Assembly (NCBI GenBank): GCA_023391425.1
Contig: JAEWAX010000150.1
Coordinates: 1-60,565 of the forward strand
Length of the DNA stretch: 60,565 nucleotides
Reading direction: 5' to 3'
From: Bacillota bacterium
GTDB taxonomy: Bacteria > Bacillota > Clostridia > Acetivibrionales > DSM-1351
Below, in pieces: positions 56,901-60,565 of this stretch (positions are counted from its first letter, which is position 1; each line of letters starts with the position of its first letter). The position numbers and the translations under genes were made by a program. The notes under the pieces are model-generated. The model did no database searches. It was not told where the DNA came from and saw only the letters and a program-made list of their open reading frames with translations.

Positions 56901-57139
56901 TTCATTACGACCCATGGTGGAATCCTGCTGTAGAAGATCAGGCGACTGACAGAGCTTATAGAATAGGTCAGACAAAAACCGTTCATGTTATGAAGCTGGT
57001 TACACACGGAACAATTGAAGAAAAAATCTTAGGACTAAAGGACAGAAAAAAACAGTTAGTCGATGCTGTTATTCAGTCTGGTGAAACACTGATTACTAAA
57101 ATGAGCCAGCAGGAGCTGACTGAGTTATTTGAGATGTAA
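53906..57139 (+). CDS. SNF2-family helicase with SWIM zinc finger
   Basis: A 1077-residue DNA-dependent ATPase. The N-terminus has a SWIM zinc finger (SCTCPDSLMSTSCCKH), followed by the bacterial SNF2-associated region. The motor starts near residue 610: GILADDMGLGKTLQ (motif I), DEAQHIKNPSSQ (motif II), LALTGTPMENNL (III). The second lobe has LFSQFTSML, LKSGGTGLNLTGADTVIH and DQATDRAYRIGQ. Such proteins remodel protein-DNA complexes; the bacterial role is poorly known. The gene stands alone between terminators, downstream of repeat copy D. There is no sign of a phage-defence partner gene. Confidence 0.95.
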   Translation: MFHISKDSIYYLSTPIKFKKGLDYYKSKRVKSVSFNEDMLLFDASVIGTRPYNVQIQFDKDGHLKNYSCTCPDSLMSTSCCKHVAAVMFLIKEKDDQGFFNSANQKQAAKEIFDFFQARSSSIKSKINVEFNLELFKTKSSFAKRGPSATLTLRIGLDRLYVVRNINELFECIKNNKELVYGKGFSFDSSIYDFKEADKPIILYLQEMWQNENLIDYLTGDIKKQTIFKDKEIFLSEAALKRLLELLKTITFNVILDDKKLENVSIIEQNIPIEFILTKNSAVVDLNIDTKDSLYQITTDCEFFLYKDTICKVSKQQQEYFKPFYQYISKQKLNKISFIDQDKERFFAEILPFIEKIGQVSIDDELQAMVERLEFEPEIYLDRFEDIITADVKFKYGERTINPFSADGNKPTSDKILIRDIENEGILLDILAETDCKVSGNKIYLDEEEKIFDFVNYVIPKLQEYSQVFYSESFKAMSFRKTPSFSGFLRLNSMNDFLEFSFNIEGVQRDELAAIFDSIRQKKKYFRLKDGAFLPLESDGMMNMAEIIDQLDLNYNDIENELVQLPKYRALYIDNMLKESGMKFFERNTALKDLLHDIQDPAETEYKIPKTIKGTLRDYQKLGFKWLKTLSVYGLGGILADDMGLGKTLQVITLLQYEKQLSGDCPSIVVVPTSLIYNWCAEVQKFAPELTITAVVGNKAERQDLIKLGLNSDILVTSYALIRRDIDEYKSFSFRYCILDEAQHIKNPSSQAARAVKQLISNHRLALTGTPMENNLTELWSVFDFILPGYLRSHTKFVEKYEGPISKGDNSVLSSLSKQIKPFILRRLKQDVLKELPEKIEHVIEAELTDEQKKLYVAYLEQAKGDIFKEISEKGFEKSHIKILSVLTRLRQLCCHPALFVENYEGDSGKLLLLKEIVEESLVAGHRILLFSQFTSMLAIIKAWLTEAEVDFLYLDGSTPAEERIRLVRGFNNGEGKIFLLSLKSGGTGLNLTGADTVIHYDPWWNPAVEDQATDRAYRIGQTKTVHVMKLVTHGTIEEKILGLKDRKKQLVDAVIQSGETLITKMSQQELTELFEM

Positions 57140-57199
57140 ATGCATCTCAATAAATTTTTTTGTTGCACCACTTTATGTTATGTATCCTAATACACAAAG

Positions 57200-57237
57200 A
57201 CAGTAGTTCTGCCTATAGGCCGTACTGCTGTTTTTTT
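57200..57237 (+). terminator. Terminator after the SNF2 helicase
   Basis: ACAGTAGT and ACTGCTGT pair (one G-U) around GCC-TATA-GGC, followed by seven T. It lies about 60 bases after the stop. Confidence 0.85.
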
Positions 57238-57294
57238 ATGAGTATGCTTATTTCAAAATTAAGAAAAAAAGGGAGGTATATACTTCTGATATTA

Positions 57295-57345
57295 TTGACA
57301 AATTATATCAGAGTGATATAATGCAATATATCAGAGTGATATAAT
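57295..57345 (+). promoter_or_regulatory. PadR promoter with two palindromic operators
   Basis: A perfect consensus promoter, TTGACA at 57295-57300 and TATAAT at 57317-57322 with a 16-base spacer. The palindrome TATATCA-GAG-TGATATA occurs twice within identical 19-base repeats at 57304-57322 and 57327-57345, 23 bases apart. The first covers the spacer and -10 box, the second the likely transcription start. Bound repressor would block polymerase directly. Confidence 0.85.
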
Positions 57346-57359
57346 TTGGAGGTGTTATA

Positions 57360-57941
57360 ATGGCAATAAAAAACAAATCAAAATATGCGCTTTTAGGCGT
57401 TTTAAGCCTAAAACCCGGCTCAGGCTATGACATTAAAAAGTTTTGTGACAAGAGTATCTCGTTTTTTTGGAATGAGAATTTTGGACATATCTATCCTGTC
57501 CTTACGCAACTTGAAAAGGATGGACTTATCCTTTTGAAAGAAAGTAATAGCGACAATAGGAAAAAGGTATATAGCATATCAGATAAAGGCCTAAAGGAAT
57601 TCACTGACTGGCTTTTGCTCCCTGTTGAATATCAGCCAACCAGATCTGAACTTTTGCTCAAATTATCTTTTGCATACTATATTCCAAGTGAAAAAACTAT
57701 TGAAATGCTGCAGGAGGTCAAACAAAGAAAAACCCTCGAATTGGAGGAATACCTTACACTTGAAGCCTCCTATAAAAGTACAGAAAAAATTAGAGAAAAC
57801 GATTTTTATCCATACTGGTTGGCACCACTAAGATTTGGTATCCTGTCAACAAAATCCACAATAAAATGGTGTGAAGAAACAATTAAAAATATTGAGAACA
57901 GCACAAAAATACAGAAAAATGTTATTACAGAAGACCAATAA
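57360..57941 (+). CDS. PadR-family transcriptional repressor
   Basis: A 193-residue regulator. The N-terminal winged helix reads YALLGVLSLKPGSGYDIKKF, and the wing region has FGHIYPVLTQLEKDGLI. The C-terminal half is helical and serves for dimer formation, as in the PadR-s1/VirR-like subgroup. GGAGG lies seven bases before the ATG. Two identical palindromes overlap its promoter, so it very likely represses itself and the glycosyltransferase gene 92 bases downstream. The inducer is unknown. Confidence 0.93.
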   Translation: MAIKNKSKYALLGVLSLKPGSGYDIKKFCDKSISFFWNENFGHIYPVLTQLEKDGLILLKESNSDNRKKVYSISDKGLKEFTDWLLLPVEYQPTRSELLLKLSFAYYIPSEKTIEMLQEVKQRKTLELEEYLTLEASYKSTEKIRENDFYPYWLAPLRFGILSTKSTIKWCEETIKNIENSTKIQKNVITEDQ

Positions 57942-58033
57942 TTAAAAGGAATACCTAGAGATCCAGTAATAACTAAAAAAGCAACAACTAAATATTATGA
58001 TAATATTCTTAATCAGGTTTGGAGGTTTAATTT

Positions 58034-59221
58034 ATGTCGAGGGTTCTATTTATTAATGGGAATGCTCATGGCCACATCAATCCCACAATTGCTTTAGTAA
58101 GGGAGCTTATCAACCGTGGAGAAGAAGTTGTATATTTTTCAACTGAGAATTTTAGGAAAAAAATTGAAGTCGCAGGAGCAAATTTTGAGGCCTATGGTGA
58201 GAAGCTAGATATTTTTCTTAAAAGCCTCAGACCAAGTGGCAATCATCCTTTTTATACACTATTAGAAATTATGCTCAAAATGGATGAACAAACAATCCCT
58301 CTGGTAATTGAGAGGATAAAAGGAAAAAGCTTTGATTACATAATACATGATTCCATGTTTGGAGGTGGCAATGTTTTAGCGAATATGCTGGGAATTCCAG
58401 CCATATGCTCTTGTACTTCCTTTGCTATGCCAAAACTACCTCTACCCACCTATATGCTTGAACCTGGATTCCATCCTCAGCTAGACATGTTATATAAGGA
58501 AATGGTTAGGTTATCAGCTGCTTGGAAAATTGATTCATTAAAAATAATGGATATTTTCTTCAAAAAGGAAAACCTGAATATCGTCTACACTTCAAAGCTG
58601 TTTCAACCAGATTCAGAGCTCTTTGATGAAAGCTTTAAATTTGTCGGACCTTCAATTGATGAAAGACGCGAGGACGGAGGTTTTGAATTGGAGGGAGTCG
58701 AAGGACACAAGGTTGTTTACATTTCAATGGGAACTGTAAATAACAATTGCACTGATTTCTATAAGAAGTGTATCGAGGCATTTGGGAATACTGAACTGAA
58801 AGTTGTAATGGCTATAGGCAAGAAGGTTGATATAGCTTCCCTTGGGTCAATACCAGAAAACTTTATTGTCAGAAATTATGTCCCTCAACTTGAGGTTTTA
58901 AAGAAAACAGATGCCTTCATTAGCCATGGCGGATTGAACAGTGTAAGTGAAGCTCTTTATTATGGGATTCCTATGGTAGCTATCCCACAAGCAAATGACC
59001 AGCCTATGGTTGCAAACCAACTGGTTGCTCTAGGTGCGGGAATGATGCTAAAAATGGAGGAGGCAACACCTCAGGTTTTAAAAGAAACCGTATACAAGCT
59101 TATTCTGCAGAATTCATATAAAGCTGCTGCGCAAAGAATTGGTGAGAGCTTTAAGGAAGCTGGTGGATTTAAAACAGCATCCGATTGTATTTTTGAATAT
59201 AAGAAGGCAATAAACATTTAA
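58034..59221 (+). CDS. Macrolide-type (GT1/MGT) glycosyltransferase
   Basis: A 395-residue GT-B enzyme. The acceptor-side N-terminus has NGNAHGHINPTIALV, and the donor-binding segment near the end reads ISHGGLNSVSEALYYGIPMV followed by PQANDQPMVANQL. These are the marks of the MGT/UDP-glycosyltransferase group, which adds a sugar to small lipophilic molecules and includes macrolide-inactivating enzymes. GGAGG precedes the ATG. It shares the PadR promoter, so it is likely induced by a foreign or self-made compound. A detoxification role is an inference; the substrate is unknown. Confidence 0.9.
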   Translation: MSRVLFINGNAHGHINPTIALVRELINRGEEVVYFSTENFRKKIEVAGANFEAYGEKLDIFLKSLRPSGNHPFYTLLEIMLKMDEQTIPLVIERIKGKSFDYIIHDSMFGGGNVLANMLGIPAICSCTSFAMPKLPLPTYMLEPGFHPQLDMLYKEMVRLSAAWKIDSLKIMDIFFKKENLNIVYTSKLFQPDSELFDESFKFVGPSIDERREDGGFELEGVEGHKVVYISMGTVNNNCTDFYKKCIEAFGNTELKVVMAIGKKVDIASLGSIPENFIVRNYVPQLEVLKKTDAFISHGGLNSVSEALYYGIPMVAIPQANDQPMVANQLVALGAGMMLKMEEATPQVLKETVYKLILQNSYKAAAQRIGESFKEAGGFKTASDCIFEYKKAINI

Positions 59222-59227
59222 AATTTT

Positions 59228-59282
59228 GCGTAAGCCTCCAAATTGACATAATGAAGAATTATATCATTTTGAAGGCTTACGC
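59228..59282. terminator. Long inverted repeat between convergent genes
   Basis: GCGTAAGCCT and AGGCTTACGC form a perfect 10-base stem, extended with few mismatches through CAAA/TTTG and ATAAT/AATTAT to a short loop. It lies between two convergent genes and probably ends both transcripts, although a T-run is lacking on the plus side. Confidence 0.6.
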
Positions 59283-59309
59283 CACCCTTCAAGGTATTAT
59301 AAAAAAGCA

Positions 59310-60332
59310 CTAATCAAGATTTCTTGTCTCTTTAACTACCAAACTTACAACATCATACATCCAATAATACATGTCCTCTGGCTTCAAAGAGAGAAGTTTA
59401 TCTTTATCCAGAATTACCTCTTCATTATTAACTGTTACGATACTATAAAACGGATCATAATTAAGGGCTGTTATACTTGACATGGTTTCCCATTCTTTAA
59501 TTGTTACAGTTCCCTTTGAAACCAAAAGCTTCAGCAAATCATAACTGCTTCTTTGACTGAATTTCAACTTAAAACCAGGACATTCTTTATTGATAAAGTA
59601 TTCATCTATTTCATTCCATATACCTTCAATAGTTGTCTGCCTTTCAATTAAACTTTGAATTGACAAGTCACCTGTATTCATTGCTTGAGCAAGTCTTTGT
59701 TCCCAAAAATTTGGTTTCCAATTAAGACTCCTACTCATATGAATAATCCATTTTTCATGTGGTATATACTCATTATTAGCAATAAATAGTGCTTCAATTA
59801 ACGGAATGATTGCTTTGTTTAGAATAAAATGACCTTGTAAAGCATCACCTCTATGTATCCATATATCTCCTGCGAGTCTATAGTACCACCAGGAACTAAA
59901 TAATAACCCTTCTGCTTCTGATGCTTTTGGCGTACAGGATAGTTTATCATCCATTAAACGTTGTATTTTTCCCTTCGGGTCAAATAGTACTTTTGAGTAT
60001 GACAAATCCCATAATGCAACACTGTCCCAAGAACGTTTCTCTTCATTTTCAAAATCTGCTATTTTAATATCGTATAGGTATCCATTGAGTTTCGTAATTC
60101 CTATTGGTATAGGCGATTTTGATTTATGCCATGCCTCATAATTTTTCTTATCCAGGTAAATAGTTATATCAATCTCTGATAGGTGGTCAGCATATCCACG
60201 AGATAACCCCCCATTAAGTGTAATTCCTATTACTCCATCAAGGGCTTTAATGTCGTTGACATTATTATCCAATTTTACTAGTAAATCATCGATTGTATTT
60301 TTGCTATTTAAGTTTACAAACGGTCTGTTCAT
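59310..60332 (-). CDS. Nucleotidyltransferase-fold protein
   Basis: A 340-residue protein with an N-terminal nucleotidyltransferase signature: NGGLSRGYADHLSEIDITIY at residues 40-59, the G-G-x-S-R-G and acidic pair of the Pol-beta-like fold, and a later Asp in YDIKIADFENE. The remaining 200 residues are helical (SWWYYRLAGDIWIHRGDALQ) as in DUF4037 or aminoglycoside-nucleotidyltransferase-like proteins. AAGGAG precedes the ATG. The function is unknown; modifying a small molecule is possible. Confidence 0.7.
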   Translation of the reverse strand: MNRPFVNLNSKNTIDDLLVKLDNNVNDIKALDGVIGITLNGGLSRGYADHLSEIDITIYLDKKNYEAWHKSKSPIPIGITKLNGYLYDIKIADFENEEKRSWDSVALWDLSYSKVLFDPKGKIQRLMDDKLSCTPKASEAEGLLFSSWWYYRLAGDIWIHRGDALQGHFILNKAIIPLIEALFIANNEYIPHEKWIIHMSRSLNWKPNFWEQRLAQAMNTGDLSIQSLIERQTTIEGIWNEIDEYFINKECPGFKLKFSQRSSYDLLKLLVSKGTVTIKEWETMSSITALNYDPFYSIVTVNNEEVILDKDKLLSLKPEDMYYWMYDVVSLVVKETRNLD

Positions 60333-60427
60333 CTGAATCTACTCCTTTATCTTATCTTTTATTTTACCTTTAATTTAATCCCTTATTTTATCTTCGTTTA
60401 GGCTTGTTACCTTGCTCATTCTTCCCA

Positions 60428-60565
60428 TTAAAATTTGTTAGTAAAAATAATATCGTCCAGACTCTTTTTCTCAGTAACCTTTCCATTTTCAGCTGGATAA
60501 CCAAAAGCAATTATTTCTGATGCAATGTAAGGGCTGGGTAAATTTAAGAGTCTTGTAAGTTTATC
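60428..60565 (-). CDS. Nitroreductase family protein, C-terminal end (partial)
   Basis: An open frame enters from the right edge and stops at 60428, giving 45 residues. It contains ASEIIAFGYPAENGKVTEKK and KSLDDIIFTNKF, the typical last strand and tail of FMN-dependent nitroreductases. The start lies outside the window. The 95 bases between it and the preceding start hold a T-rich stretch with nothing else visible. Confidence 0.65.
   Translation of the reverse strand, partial: DKLTRLLNLPSPYIASEIIAFGYPAENGKVTEKKSLDDIIFTNKF

Noticed and set aside
53906..57139. SNF2 helicase as part of a phage-defence system
   Set aside because: It is flanked by terminators and has no nuclease, methylase or other defence partner next to it.

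Overview
The window is A+T-rich DNA with strong AGGAGG-type ribosome binding sites, several TTG starts and an agr-type quorum-sensing locus. These point to a low-GC Gram-positive anaerobe of the Clostridia; the species cannot be named from the sequence. About 33 kb (3.2-36.9 kb) is a hybrid non-ribosomal peptide / trans-AT polyketide cluster. It is bordered on the left by a drug-efflux ABC transporter (1-2.8 kb) and on the right by a divergent two-gene unit (37.3-39.8 kb).

The main biosynthetic strand runs right to left: type II thioesterase, cyclic-peptide-type ABC exporter, secreted Ntn-hydrolase lipoprotein, FAAL-ACP-C-A(Gly)-PCP-KS-KR-DH-ACP, KS-AT(degenerate)-ACP, TubC-C-A(Ser)-PCP, KS-KR-ACP, trans-acting acyltransferase, TubC-C-A(Gly)-PCP-BtrH-like domain, discrete ACP, and a secreted membrane-anchored Ntn amidase. 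An Sfp-type phosphopantetheinyl transferase faces this series. Read collinearly, the line would make a fatty-acyl-Gly-(C2)-(C2)-Ser-(C2)-Gly chain. No thioesterase domain ends the line. The last module ends in a domain resembling the N-terminal acyltransferase domain of BtrH (butirosin), with a Cys and a His in the expected places.

Two further BtrH-like proteins flank the line. One (3.3-4.3 kb) is free-standing. The other (37.3-38.7 kb) carries its own N-terminal TubC docking domain, the same kind found on the two NRPS subunits, so it is probably recruited to the assembly line. This three-member set, with the docking domain on a non-NRPS protein, is the most novel-looking system here. Two extracytoplasmic Ntn hydrolases together with FAAL initiation suggest an N-acyl prodrug that is trimmed outside the cell.

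From 39.9 to 46.4 kb lies a decaying region: a UDP-sugar dehydrogenase without its N-terminal half, fused scraps of a TPP-dependent dehydrogenase, the tail of an NDP-sugar epimerase, a frameshifted mannose-1-phosphate guanylyltransferase, and several unrecognised proteins. From 46.6 kb rightward the genes look like general chromosome: a NarL-type two-component system, leucyl-tRNA synthetase, agrB-agrD-agrC-like kinase, a SWIM/SNF2 helicase, a PadR regulator with a glycosyltransferase under a clear palindromic operator, a nucleotidyltransferase-like protein and the end of a nitroreductase. A family of hairpin-forming intergenic repeats occurs at about 3.05, 11.3, 45.2 and 53.8 kb.
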